Positions 41,681-56,175 of a stretch of 64,000 bases of DNA are shown here, piece by piece. This DNA is from Lampris incognitus (taxonomy: Eukaryota > Chordata > Actinopteri > Lampriformes > Lampridae), in assembly GCF_029633865.1 (NCBI RefSeq), contig NC_079212.1:80754672-80818671 (forward strand), written 5' to 3'. Position 1 is the first letter of the stretch. Every line of letters starts with the position of its first letter. The translations under genes were made by a program, and so were the position numbers. The notes below the pieces were generated by a model. That model was not told the DNA's origin, ran no database searches, and saw only the letters and a program-made list of their open reading frames with translations.

Positions 41681-42359
41681 TAGCGCTAGGAAGACAGAAG
41701 AATACATGACAGACCAGAAAGTAGTGCTATGAAGACAGAAGAATACATGTCAAACCAGAAAGTAGTGCTATAGACAGAAGAATACATGTCAAACCAGAAA
41801 GTAGCGCTAGGAAGACAGAAGAATACATGACAGACCAGAAAGTAGTGCTTAAAAGACAGAAGAATACATGTCAAACCAGAAAGTAGTGCTATAGACAGAA
41901 GAATACATGTCAAACTAGAAAGTAGTGCTATGAAGACAGAAGAATACATGACAGACCAGAAAGTAGTGCTTAAAAGACAGAAGAATACATGTCAAACCAG
42001 AAAGTAGCGCTATGAAGACAGAGGAATACATGACAGACCAGAAAGTACTGTTGTAAAGACAGTTGAATACATGTCAAACCAGAAAGTAGTGCTATGAAGA
42101 CAGAAGGATACATGTCAAACCAGAAAGTAGTCCTATGAAGACAGAAGAATCCATGAAAGACCAGAAAGTAGTGCTATGAAGATAGAAGAATACATGACAA
42201 ACCAGAAAGTACTGTTTTAAAGATAGTAGAATACGTGTCAAACCAGAAAGTACTGCTATAAAGACACAAGAATACATGTCAAACCAGAAAGTACTGTTGT
42301 AAAGACAGTAGAATACATGTCAAACCAGAAAGTAGTGCTGTCATGACTGAATAATACAT

Positions 42360-45300
42360 GTCAAACTAGAAAGTAGTGCTATGAAGACAGAAGAATACAT
42401 GACAGACCAGAAAGTACTGCTATGAAGACAGAAGAATACATGTCAAACCAGAAAGTAGTGCTATAAAGACAGAAGAATACATGTCAAACCAGAAAGTAGC
42501 GCTAGGAAGACAGAAGAATACATGACAGACCAGAAAGTAGTGCTTAAAAGACAGAAGAATACATGTCAAACCAGAAAGTAGTGCTATGAAGACAGAAGAA
42601 TACATGACAGACCAGAAAGTAGTGCTTAAAAGACAGAAGAATACATGTCAAACCAGAAAGTAGCGCTATGAAGAAAGAGGAATACATGACAGACCAGAAA
42701 GTACTGTTGTAAAGACAGTTGAATACATGTCAAACCAGAAAGTAGTGCTGTCATGACTGAATAATACATGTCAAACTAGAAAGTAGTGCTATGATGACAG
42801 AAGAATACATGACAGATCAGAAAGTACTGCTATAAAGACACAATAATACATGTCAAACCAGAAAGTACTGTTGTAAAGACAGTAGAATACATGTCAAACC
42901 AGAAAGTAGTGCTATAAAGACAGAAGATACATGTCCAAAGCAGAAAGTAGTGCTACAAAGACAGAAGAATACATGACAGACCAGAAAGTAGTGCTATGAA
43001 GACAGAAGAATACATGACAGACCAGAAAGTATTGCTGTAAAGACAGAAGAATACATGTCAAACCACAAAGTAGTGCTGTAAAGACAATACATGTCAAACC
43101 AGAAAGTATTGCTATAAAGACAGAATAATACATGTCAAACCAGAAAGTACTGCTGTAAAGACAGAAGAATACATGTCGAACCAGAAAGTAGTACTGCTGT
43201 AAAGACAGAAGAATACATGTCAAACCAGAAAGTACTGCTGTAATGACTGAATAATACATGTCAAACTAGAAAATAGTGCTATGAAGACAGAAGAATACAT
43301 GACAGATCAGAAAGTACTGTTATAAAGACACTAGAATACATGTCAAACCAGAAAGTACTGTTGTAAAGACAGTAGAATACATGACAAACCAGAAAGTAGT
43401 GCTATAAAGACAGAAGAATACATGTCAAAACAGAAAGTAGTGCTATAAAGACAGAAGAATACATGTCAAACCAGAAAGTAGTGCTATGAAGACAGAAGAA
43501 TACATGACAGACCAGAAAGTAGTGCTTAAAAGACAGAAGAATACATGTCAAACCAGAAAGTAGCGCTATGAAGACAGAAGAATACATGACAGACCAGAAA
43601 GTCCTGTTCTAAAGACAGTAGAATACATGTCAAACCAGAAAGTAGTGCTATAAAGACAGAAGAATACATGACAGACCAGAAAGTAGTGCTTAAAAGACAG
43701 AAGAATCACAAACCAGAAAGTACTGTTGTAAAGACAGTAGAATACATGTCAAACTAGAAAGTAGTGCTATAAAGACAGAAGAATACATTTCAAACCAGAA
43801 AGTAGTGCTATAAAGACAGAAGAATACATGACAGACCAGAAAGTAGTGCTTAAAAGACAGAAGAATACATGTCAAACCAGAAAGTAGTGCTATAGACAGA
43901 AGAATACATGTCAAACCAGAAAGTAGTGCTATGAAGACAGAATAATACATTGCAAACCAGAAAGTAGTGCTATGAAGACAGAAGAATACATGCCAAACCA
44001 GTCAGTAGTGCTATGAATACAGAAGAATACATGTAAAACCAGAACATACTGCTATAAAGACACAAGAATACATGTCAAACCAGAAAGTAGTGCTATAAAG
44101 ACAGACGAATACATATAAAACCAGAAAGTACTGCTATGAATACAGAAGAATACATATCAAACCAGAAAGTAGTGCTATGAAGACAGAAGAATACATGACA
44201 AACCAGAAAGTACTGTTGTAAAGACAGTAGAATACGTGTCAAACCAGAAAGTACTGCTATAAAGACACAAGAATACATGTCAAACCAGAAAGTACTGTTG
44301 TAAAGACAGTAGAATACATGTCAAACCAGAAAGTAGTGCTGTAATGACTGACTAATACATGTCAAACTAGAAAGTAGTGCTATGAAGACATAAGAATACA
44401 TGACAGATCAGAAAGTACTGTTGTAAAGACAGTAGAATACATGACAAACCAGAAAGTAGTGCTATAAAGACAGAAGAATACATGTCAAAACAGAAAGTAG
44501 TGCTATAAAGACAGAAGAATACATGACAGACCAGAAAGTAGTGCTATGAAGACAGAAGAATACATGACAGACCAGAAGGTAGTGCTATAAATACAGAAGA
44601 ATACATGTCAAATCAGAAAGTAGCGCTAGGAAGACAGAAGAATACATGACAGACCAGAAAGTAGTGCTATGAAGACAGAAGAATACATGTCAAACCAGAA
44701 AGTAGTGCTATAGACAGAAGAATACATGTCAAACCAGAATGTAGTGCTATGAAGACAGAAGAATACATGACAGACCAGAAAGTAGTACATAAAAGACAGA
44801 AGAATACATGTCAAACCAGAAAGTAGCGCTATGAAGACAGAGGAATACATGACAGACCAGAAAGTACTGTTGTAAAGACAGTTGAATACATGTCAAACCA
44901 GAAAGTAGTGCTATGAAGACAGAAGAATACATGTCAAACCAGAAAGTAGTGCTATAAAGACAGTAGAATACATGTCAAACCAGAAAGTAGTGCTTAAAAG
45001 ACAGAAGAATCACAAACCAGAAAGTACTGTTGTAAAGACAGTAGAATACATGTCAAACTAGAAAGTAGTGCTATAAAGACAGAAGAATACATTTCAAACC
45101 AGAAAGTAGTGCTATAAAGACAGAAGAATACATGACAGACCAGAAAGTAGTGCTTAAAAGACAGAAGAATACATGTCAAACCAGAAAGTAGTGCTATAGA
45201 CAGAAGAATACATGTCAAACCAGAAAGTAGTGCTATGAAGACAGAATAATACATTGCAAACCAGAAAGTAGTGCTATGAAGACAGAAGAATACATGTCAA

Positions 45301-48300
45301 ACCAGAAAGTAGTGCTATGAAGACAGAAGAATACATGACAGACCAGAAAGTACTGCTATGAAGACAGAAGAATACATGTCAAACCAGAAAGTAGTGCTAT
45401 AAAGACAGAAGAATACATGTCAAACCAGAAAGTAGCGCTAGGAAGACAGAAGAATACATGACAGACCAGAAAGTAGTGCTTAAAAGACAGAAGAATACAT
45501 GTCAAACCAGAAAGTAGTGCTATGAAGACAGAAGAATACATGACAGACCAGAAAGTAGTGCTTAAAAGACAGAAGAATACATGTCAAACCAGAAAGTAGC
45601 GCTATGAAGAAAGAGGAATACATGACAGACCAGAAAGTACTGTTGTAAAGACAGTTGAATACATGTCAAACCAGAAAGTAGTGCTGTCATGACTGAATAA
45701 TACATGTCAAACTAGAAAGTAGTGCTATGAAGACAGAAGAATACATGACAGATCAGAAAGTACTGCTATAAAGACACAATAATACATGTCAAACCAGAAA
45801 GTACTGTTGTAAAGACAGTAGAATACATGTCAAACCAGAAAGTAGTGCTATAAAGACAGAAGAATACATGTCCAAAGCAGAAAGTAGTGCTACAAAGACA
45901 GAAGAATACATGACAGACCAGAAAGTAGTGCTATGAAGACAGAAGAATACATGACAGACCAGAAAGTATTGCTGTAAAGACAGAAGAATACATGTCAAAC
46001 CACAAAGTAGTGCTGTAAAGACAATACATGTCAAACCAGAAAGTATTGCTATAAAGACAGAATAATACATGTCAAACCAGAAAGTACTGCTGTAAAGACA
46101 GAAGAATACATGTCAAACCAGAAAGTAGTACTGCTGTAAAGACAGAAGAATACATGTCAAACCAGAAAGTACTGCTGTAATGACTGAATAATACATGTCA
46201 AACTAGAAAATAGTGCTATGAAGACAGAAGAATACATGACAGATCAGAAAGTACTGTTATAAAGACACTAGAATACATGTCAAACCAGAAAGTACTGTTG
46301 TAAAGACAGTAGAATACATGACAAACCAGAAAGTAGTGCTATAAAGACAGAAGAATACATGTCAAAACAGAAAGTAGTGCTATAAAGACAGAAGAATACA
46401 TGTCAAACCAGAAAGTAGTGCTATGAAGACAGAAGAATACATGACAGACCAGAAAGTAGTGCCTAAAAGACAGAAGAATACATGTCAAACCAGAAAGTAG
46501 CGCTATGAAGACAGAAGAATACATGACAGACCAGAAAGTCCTGTTCTAAAGACAGTAGAATACATGTCAAACCAGAAAGTAGTGCTATAAAGACAGAAGA
46601 ATACATGACAGACCAGAAAGTAGTGCTTAAAAGACAGAAGAATACATGTCAAACCAGAAAGTAGTGCTATAGACAGAAGAATACATGTCAAACCAGAAAG
46701 TAGTGCTATGAAGACAGAATAATACATTGCAAACCAGAAAGTAGTGCTATGAAGACAGAAGAATACATGCCAAACCAGTCAGTAGTGCTATGAATACAGA
46801 AGAATACATGTAAAACCAGAACATACTGCTATAAAGACACAAGAATACATGTCAAACCAGAAAGTAGTGCTATAAAGACAGACGAATACATATCAAACCA
46901 GAAAGTACTGCTATGAATACAGAAGAATACATATCAAACCAGAAAGTAGTGCTATGAAGACAGAAGAATACATGACAAACCAGAAAGTACTGTTGTAAAG
47001 ACAGTAGAATACGTGTCAAACCAGAAAGTACTGCTATAAAGACACAAGAATACATGTCAAACCAGAAAGTACTGTTGTAAAGACAGTAGAATACATGTCA
47101 AACCAGAAAGTAGTGCTGTAATGACTGACTAATACATGTCAAACTAGAAAGTAGTGCTATGAAGACATAAGAATACATGACAGATCAGAAAGTACTGTTG
47201 TAAAGACAGTAGAATACATGACAAACCAGAAAGTAGTGCTATAAAGACAGAAGAATACATGTCAAAACAGAAAGTAGTGCTATAAAGACAGAAGAATACA
47301 TGACAGACCAGAAAGTAGTGCTATGAAGACAGAAGAATACATGACAGACCAGAAGGTAGTGCTATAAATACAGAAGAATACATGTCAAATCAGAAAGTAG
47401 CGCTAGGAAGACAGAAGAATACATGACAGACCAGAAAGTAGTGCTATGAAGACAGAAGAATACATGTCAAACCAGAAAGTAGTGCTATAGACAGAAGAAT
47501 ACATGTCAAACCAGAATGTAGTGCTATGAAGACAGAAGAATACATGACAGACCAGAAAGTAGTACATAAAAGACAGAAGAATACATGTCAAACCAGAAAG
47601 TAGCGCTATGAAGACAGAGGAATACATGACAGACCAGAAAGTACTGTTGTAAAGACAGTTGAATACATGTCAAACCAGAAAGTAGTGCTATGAAGACAGA
47701 AGAATACATGTCAAACCAGAAAGTAGTGCTATAAAGACAGTAGAATACATGTCAAACCAGAAAGTAGTGCTTAAAAGACAGAAGAATCACAAACCAGAAA
47801 GTACTGTTGTAAAGACAGTAGAATACATGTCAAACTAGAAAGTAGTGCTATAAAGACAGAAGAATACATTTCAAACCAGAAAGTAGTGCTATAAAGACAG
47901 AAGAATACATGACAGACCAGAAAGTAGTGCTTAAAAGACAGAAGAATACATGTCAAACCAGAAAGTAGTGCTATAGACAGAAGAATACATGTCAAACCAG
48001 AAAGTAGTGCTATGAAGACAGAATAATACATTGCAAACCAGAAAGTAGTGCTATGAAGACAGAAGAATACATGCCAAACCAGTCAGTAGTGCTATGAATA
48101 CAGAAGAATACATGTAAAACCAGAACATACTGCTATAAAGACACAAGAATACATGTCAAACCAGAAAGTAGTGCTATAAAGACAGACGAATACATATCAA
48201 ACCAGAAAGTACTGCTATGAATACAGAAGAATACATATCAAACCAGAAAGTAGTGCTATGAAGACAGAAGAATACATGACAAACCAGAAAGTACTGTTGT

Positions 48301-49400
48301 AAAGACAGTAGAATACGTGTCAAACCAGAAAGTACTGCTATAAAGACACAAGAATACATGTCAAACCAGAAAGTACTGTTGTAAACACAGTAGAATACAT
48401 GTCAAACCAGAAAGTAGTGCTGTAATGACTGATTAATACATGTCAAACTAGAAAGTAGTGCTATGAAGACATAAAAATACATGACAGATCAGAAAGTACT
48501 GTTGTAAAGACAGTAGAATACATGACAAACCAGAAAGTAGTGCTATAAAGACAGAAGAATACATGTCAAAACAGAAAGTAGTGCTATAAAGACAGAAGAA
48601 TACATGACAGACCAGAAAGTAGTGCTATGAAGACAGAAGAATACATGACAGACCAGAAGGTAGTGCTATAAATACAGAAGAATACATGTCAAATCAGAAA
48701 GTAGCGCTAGGAAGACAGAAGAATACATGACAGACCAGAAAGTAGTGCTATGAAGACAGAAGAATACATGTCAAACCAGAAAGTAGTGCTATAGACAGAA
48801 GAATACATGTCAAACCAGAATGTAGTGCTATGAAGACAGAAGAATACATGACAGACCAGAAAGTAGTACATAAAAGACAGAAGAATACATGTCAAACCAG
48901 AAAGTAGCGCTATGAAGACAGAGGAATACATGACAGACCAGAAAGTACTGTTGTAAAGACAGTTGAATACATGTCAAACCAGAAAGTAGTGCTATGAAGA
49001 CAGAAGAATACATGTCAAACCAGAAAGTAGTGCTATAAAGACAGAAGAATACATGACAGACCAGAAAGTAGTGCTTAAAAGACAGAAGAATCACAAACCA
49101 GAAAGTACTGCTGTAAAGACAGTAGAATACATGTCAAACCAGAAAGTAGTGCTATAAAGACAGAAGAATACATGTCAAACCAGAAAGTAGTGCTATAAAG
49201 ACAGAAGAATACATGACAGACCAGAAAGTAGTGCTTAAAAGACAGAAGAATACATGTCAAACCAGAAAGTAGTGCTATAGACAGAAGAATACATGTCAAA
49301 CCAGAAAGTAGTGCTATGAAGACAGAATAATACATGTCAAACCAGAAAGTAGTGCTATGAAGACAGAAGAATACATGCCAAACCAGTCAGTAGTGCTATG
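42360..49400. repeat. Nested 1304-bp and 2.9-kb higher-order repeats
   Basis: A 1304-bp period is seen at 43690/44994, 46870/48174, 47403/48707 and 47771/49075. A larger copy of about 2936 bp links 42420 with 45356 and 43402 with 46339, then shortens to 2777 bp (44093 to 46870). The 160-bp difference equals three 41-bp monomers plus the 37-bp monomer, so the right copy lost exactly four monomers near 46.6 kb. The 1304-bp module also occurs at about 34.9-37.1 and 39.5-41.7 kb. Confidence 0.85.
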
Positions 49401-51947
49401 AATACGGAAGAATACATGTAAAACCAGAAAGTACTGCTATAAAGACACAAGAATACATGTCAAACCAGAAAGTAGTGCTATAAAGACAGACGAATACATA
49501 TCAAACCAGAAAGTAGTGCTAGGAAGACAGAAGAATACATGACAGACCAGAAAGTAGTGCTTAAAAGACAGAAGAATACATGTCAAACCAGAAAGTAGTG
49601 CTATAGACAGAAGAATACATGTCAAACCAGAATGTAGTGCTATGAAGACAGAAGAATACATGACAGACCAGAAAGTAGTACATAAAAGACAGAAGAATAC
49701 ATGTCAAACCAGAAAGTAGCGCTATGAAGACAGAGGAATACATGACAGACCAGAAAGTACTGTTGTAAAGACAGTTGAATACATGTCAAACCAGAAAGTA
49801 GTGCTATGAAGACAGAAGAATACATGTCAAACCAGAAAGTAGTGCTATAAAGACAGAAGAATACATGTCAAACCAGAAAGTAGTGCTTAAAAGACAGAAG
49901 AATACATGTCAAACCAGAAAGTAGTGCTATAGACAGAAGAATACATGTCAAACCAGAAAGTAGTGCTATGAAGACAGAATAATACATTGCAAACCAGAAA
50001 GTAGTGCTATGAAGACAGAAGAATACATGCCAAACCAGTCCGTAGTGCTATGAATACAGAAGAATAAATGTAAAACCAGAACGTACTGCTATAAAGACAC
50101 AAGAATACATGTCAAACCAGAAAGTAGTGCTATAAAGACAGACGAATACATATCAAACCAGAAAGTACTGCTATGAATACAGAAGAATACATATCAAACC
50201 AGAAAGTAGTGCTATGAAGACAGAAGAATACATGACAAACCAGAAAGTACTGTTGTAAAGACAGTAGAATACGTGTCAAACCAGAAAGTACTGCTATAAA
50301 GACACAAGAATACATGTCAAACCAGAAAGTACTGTTGTAAAGACAGTAGAATACATGTCAAACCAGAAAGTAGTGCTGTAATGACTGACTAATACATGTC
50401 AAACTAGAAAGTAGTGCTATGAAGACATAAGAATACATGACAGATCAGAAAGTACTGTTGTAAAGACAGTAGAATACATGACAAACCAGAAAGTGGTGCT
50501 ATAAAGACAGAAGAATACATGTCAAAACAGAAAGTAGTGCTATAAAGACAGAAGAATACATGACAGACCAGAAAGTAGTGCTATGAAGACAGAAGAATAC
50601 ATGACAGACCAGAAAGTAGTGCTATAAAGACAGAAGAATACATGTCAAATCAGAAAGTAGCGCTAGGAAGACAGAAGAATACATGACAGACCAGAAAGTA
50701 GTGCTATGAAGACAGAAGAATACATGACAGACCAGAAAGTAGTGCTATAAAGACAGAAGAATACATGTCAAACCAGAAAGTAGCGCTAGGAAGACAGAAG
50801 AATACATGACAGACCAGAAAGTAGTGCTTAAAAGACAGAAGAATACATGTCAAACCAGAAAGTAGTGCTATAGACAGAAGAATACATGTCAAACTAGAAA
50901 GTAGTACTATGAAGACAGAAGAATACATGACAGACCAGAAAGTAGTGCTTAAAAGACAGAAGAATACATGTCAAACCAGAAAGTAGCGCTATGAAGACAG
51001 AGGAATACATGACAGACCAGAAAGTACTGTTGTAAAGACAGTTGAATACATGTCAAAACAGAAAGTAGTGCTATAAAGACAGAAGAATACATGTCAAACC
51101 AGAAAGTAGTGCTATGAAGACAGAAGAATACATGACAGACCAGAAAGTACTGTTGTAAAGACAGTAGAATACATGTCAAACCAGAAAGTAGTGCTATGAA
51201 GACAGAAGAATACATGTCAAACCAGAAAGTAGTGCTATGAATACAGAAGAATCCATGAAAGACCAGAAAGTAGTGCTATGAAGACAGAAGAATACATGTC
51301 AAATCAGAAAGTAGCGCTAGGAAGACAGAAGAATACATGACAGACCAGAAAGTAGTGCTATGAAGACAGAAGAATACATGACAGACCAGAAAGTAGTGCT
51401 ATAAAGACAGAAGAATACATGTCAAACCAGAAAGTAGCGCTAGGAAGACAGAAGAATACATGACAGACCAGAAAGTAGTGCTTAAAAGACAGAAGAATAC
51501 ATGTCAAACCAGAAAGTACTGTTGTAAAGACAGTAGAATACATGTCAAACCAGAAAGTAGTGCTGTAAAGACAATACAAGTCAAACCAGAAAGTATTGCT
51601 ATAAAGACAGAAGAATACATGTCAAACCAGAAAGTAGTGCTATGAAGACAGAAGAATCCATGAAAGACCAGAAAGTAGTGCTATGAAGACAGAGGAATAC
51701 ATGACAGACCAGAAAATACTGTTGTAAAGACAGTTGAATACATGTCAAACCAGAAAGTAGTGCTGTCATGACTGAATAATACATGTCAAACTAGAAAGTA
51801 GTGCTATGAAGACAGAAGAATACATGACAGATCAGAAAGTACTGCTATAAAGACACAATAATACATGTCAAACCAGAAAGTACTGTTGTAAAGACAGTAG
51901 AATACATGTCAAACCAGAAAGTAGTGCTATAAAGACAGAAGAATACA
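49400..51947. repeat. Mosaic satellite B segment without a clean long period
   Basis: Pieces of the 1304-bp module (50.0-50.6 kb) are followed by other monomer orders, including a CAATACAAGTC variant near 51570 that recurs near 53165, 55207 and 62241. It reads as a patchwork of blocks found elsewhere in the array. No plausible gene is present. Confidence 0.7.
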
Positions 51948-54923
51948 TGTCAAAGCAGAAAGTAGTGCTATAAAGACAGAAGAATACATGACAGACCAGA
52001 AAGTAGTGCTATGAAGACAGAAGAATACATGACAGACCAGAAAGTATTGCTGTAAAGACAGAAGAATACATGTCAAACCACAAAGTAGTGCTGTAAAGAC
52101 AATACATGTCAAACCAGAAAGTATTGCTATAAAGACAGAATAATACATGTCAAACCAGAAAGTACTGCTGTAAAGACAGAAGAATACATGTCAAACCAGA
52201 AAGTAGTACTGCTGTAAAGACAGAAGAATACATGTCAAACCAGAAAGTACTGCTGTAATGACTGAATAATACATGTCAAACTAGAAAATAGTGCTATGAA
52301 GACAGAAGAATACATGACAGATCAGAAAGTACTGTTATAAAGACACAAGAATACATGTCAAACCAGAAAGTACTGTTGTAAAGACAGTAGAATACATGAC
52401 AAACCAGAAAGTAGTGCTATAAAGACAGAAGAATACATGTCAAAACAGAAAGTAGTGCTATAAAGACAGAAGAATACATGTCAAACCAGAAAGTAGTGCT
52501 ATGAAGACAGAAGAATACATGACAGACCAGAAAGTAGTGCTTAAAAGACAGAAGAATACATGTCAAACCAGAAAGTAGCGCTATGAAGACAGAAGAATAC
52601 ATGACAGACCAGAAAGTACTGTTGTAAAGACAGTAGAATACATGTCAAACCAGAAAGTAGTGCTATGAAGACAGAAGAATACATGTCAAACCAGAAAGTA
52701 GTGCTATGAATACAGAAGAATCCATGAAAGACCAGAAAGTAGTGCTATGAAGACAGAAGAATACATGTCAAATCAGAAAGTAGCGCTAGGAAGACAGAAG
52801 AATACATGACAGACCAGAAAGTAGTGCTATGAAGACAGAAGAATACATGACAGATCAGAAAGTAGTGCTATAAAGACAGAAGAATACATGTCAAACCAGA
52901 AAGTAGCGCTAGGAAGACAGAAGAATACATGACAGACCAGAAAGTAGTGCTTAAAAGACAGAAGAATACATGTCAAACCAGAAAGTAGTGCTATAGACAG
53001 AAGAATACATGTCAAACCAGAAAGTAGTGCTATGAAGACAGAAGAATACATGAGAGACCAGAAAGTAGTGCTATGAAGACAGAAGAATACATGACAGACC
53101 AGAAAGTATTGCTGTAAAGACAGAAGAATACATGTCAAACCACAAAGTAGTGCTGTAAAGACAATACAAGTCAAACCAGAAAGTATTGCTATAAAGACAG
53201 AAGAATACATGTCAAACCAGAAAGTAGTGCTATGAAGACAGAAGAATCCATGAAAGACCAGAAAGTAGTGCTATGAAGATAGACGAATACATGACAAACC
53301 AGAAAGTACTGTTGTAAAGACAGTAGAATACGTGTCAATCCAGAAGGTACTGCTATAAAGACACAAGAATACATGTCAAACCAGAAAGTACTGTTGTAAA
53401 GACAGTAGAATACATGTCAAACCAGAAAGTACTGTTGTAAAGACAGTAGAATACATGTCAAACCAGAAAGTAGTGCTATAAAGACAGAAGAATACATGTC
53501 AAAGCAGAAAGTAGTGCTATAAAGACAGAAGAATACATGACAGACCAGAAAGTAGTGCTATGAAGACAGAAGAATACATGACAAACCAGAAAGTATTGCT
53601 ATAAAGACAGAAGAACACATGTCAAACCAGAAAGTAGTGCTGTAAAGACAGAAGAATACATGTCAAACCAGAAAGTACTGCTGTAAAGACAGAAGAATAC
53701 ATGTCAAACCAGAAAGTACTGCTGTAATGACTGAATAATACATGTCAAACTAGAAAATAGTGCTATGAAGACATAAGAATACATGACAGATCAGAAAGTA
53801 CTGTTGTAAAGACAGTAGAATACATGACAAACCAGAAAGTAGTGCTATAAAGACAGAAGAATACATGTCAAAACAGAAAGTAGTGCTATAAAGACAGAAG
53901 AATACATGACAGACCAGAAAGTAGTGCTATGAAGACAGAAGAATACATGACAGACCAGAAAGTAGTGCTATAAAGACAGAAGAATACATGTCAAACCAGA
54001 AAGTAGCGCTAGGAAGACAGAAGAATACATGACAGACCAGAAAGTACTGTTGTAGAGACTGTAGAATACATGTCAAACCAGAAAGTACTGTTGTAAAGAC
54101 AGTAGAATACATGTCAAACCAGAAAGTAGTGCTATGAATGCAGAAGAATCCATGAAAGACCAGAAAGTAGTGCTATGAAGACAGAAGAATACATGACAGA
54201 CCAGAAAGTAGTGCTTAAAAGACAGAAGAATACATGTCAAACCAGAAAGTAGCGCTATGAAGACAGAAGAATACATGACAGACCAGAAAGTACTGTTGTA
54301 AAGACAGAAGAATACATTACAAACCAGAAAGTAGTGCTATGAAGACAGAAGAATACATGTCAAACCAGAAAGTAGTGCTATGAAGACAGAAGAATCCATG
54401 AAAGACCAGAAAGTAGTGCTATGAAGACAGAAGAATACATGACAAACCAGAAAGTACTGTTGTAAAGACAGTAGAATACGTGTCAAACCAGAAAGTACTG
54501 CTATAAAGACACAAAAATACATGTCAAACCAGAAAGTAGTGCTATGAAGACAGAAGAATACATGACAGACCAGAAAGTAGTGCTTAAAAGACAGAAGAAT
54601 ACATGTCAAACCAGAAAGTAGCGCTATGAAGACAGAAGAATACATGACAGACCAGAAAGTACTGTTGTAAAGACAGTAGAATACATGTCAAACCAGAAAG
54701 TAGTGCTATGAAGACAGAAGAATACATGTCAAACCAGAAAGTAGTGCTATGAATACAGAAGAATCCATGAAAGACCAGAAAGTAGTGCTATGAAGACAGA
54801 AGAATACATGTCAAATCAGAAAGTAGCGCTAGGAAGACAGAAGAATACATGACAGACCAGAAAGTAGTGCTATGAAGACAGAAGAATACATGACAGATCA
54901 GAAAGTAGTGCTATAAAGACAGA
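51948..54923. repeat. Left copy of a 9077-bp spaced duplication
   Basis: This segment matches 61025-64000 at a constant offset of 9077 bp, including the ATGAATGCAGAAG variant (54134 and 63211) and the TTGTAGAGACTG variant (about 54051 and 63128). The matching copy runs to the window edge, so the true duplicated length is longer than 2,970 bp. Confidence 0.88.
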
Positions 54924-56175
54924 AGAATACATGTCAAACCAGAAAGTAGCGCTAGGAAGACAGAAGAATACATGACAGACCAGAAAGTAGTGCTTAAAAG
55001 ACAGAAGAATACATGTCAAACCAGAAAGTAGTGCTATAGACAGAAGAATACATGTCAAACCAGAAAGTAGTGCTATGAAGACAGAAGAATACATGAGAGA
55101 CCAGAAAGTAGTGCTATGAAGACAGAAGAATACATGACAGACCAGAAAGTATTGCTGTAAAGACAGAAGAATACATGTCAAACCACAAAGTAGTGCTGTA
55201 AAGACAATACAAGTCAAACCAGAAAGTATTGCTATAAAGACAGAAGAATACATGTCAAACCAGAAAGTAGTGCTATGAAGACAGAAGAATCCATGAAAGA
55301 CCAGAAAGTAGTGCTATGAAGATAGACGAATACATGACAAACCAGAAAGTACTGTTGTAAAGACAGTAGAATACGTGTCAATCCAGAAGGTACTGCTATA
55401 AAGACACAAGAATACATGTCAAACCAGAAAGTACTGTTGTAAAGACAGTAGAATACATGTCAAACCAGAAAGTACTGTTGTAAAGACAGTAGAATACATG
55501 TCAAACCAGAAAGTAGTGCTATAAAGACAGAAGAATACATGTCAAAGCAGAAAGTAGTGCTATAAAGACAGAAGAATACATGACAGACCAGAAAGTAGTG
55601 CTATGAAGACAGAAGAATACATGACAAACCAGAAAGTATTGCTATAAAGACAGAAGAACACATGTCAAACCAGAAAGTAGTGCTGTAAAGACAGAAGAAT
55701 ACATGTCAAACCAGAAAGTACTGCTGTAAAGACAGAAGAATACATGTCAAACCAGAAAGTACTGCTGTAATGACTGAATAATACATGTCAAACTAGAAAA
55801 TAGTGCTATGAAGACATAAGAATACATGACAGATCAGAAAGTACTGTTGTAAAGACAGTAGAATACATGACAAACCAGAAAGTAGTGCTATAAAGACAGA
55901 AGAATACATGTCAAAACAGAAAGTAGTGCTATAAAGACAGAAGAATACATGACAGACCAGAAAGTAGTGCTATGAAGACAGAAGAATACATGACAGACCA
56001 GAAAGTAGTGCTATAAAGACAGAAGAATACATGTCAAACCAGAAAGTAGCGCTAGGAAGACAGAAGAATACATGACAGACCAGAAAGTACTGTTGTAGAG
56101 ACTGTAGAATACATGTCAAACCAGAAAGTACTGTTGTAAAGACAGTAGAATACATGTCAAACCAGAAAGTAGTGC
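52490..56175. repeat. 2043-bp higher-order repeat, about 1.8 copies
   Basis: The ATGAGAGACCAG variant (about 53052 and 55095), the 36-bp monomer and the CAATACAAGTC variant recur with a 2043-bp offset. Copies diverge near 56177, where ATGAATGCAG is replaced by ATAAAGACAG. The 61-64 kb copy shares the ATGAATGCAG version, so it derives from the first of these two copies. Confidence 0.88.

Noticed and set aside
51460..51645. Plus-strand open frame of 61 codons within the array
   Set aside because: It is again satellite monomers read in frame, with no features of a gene.
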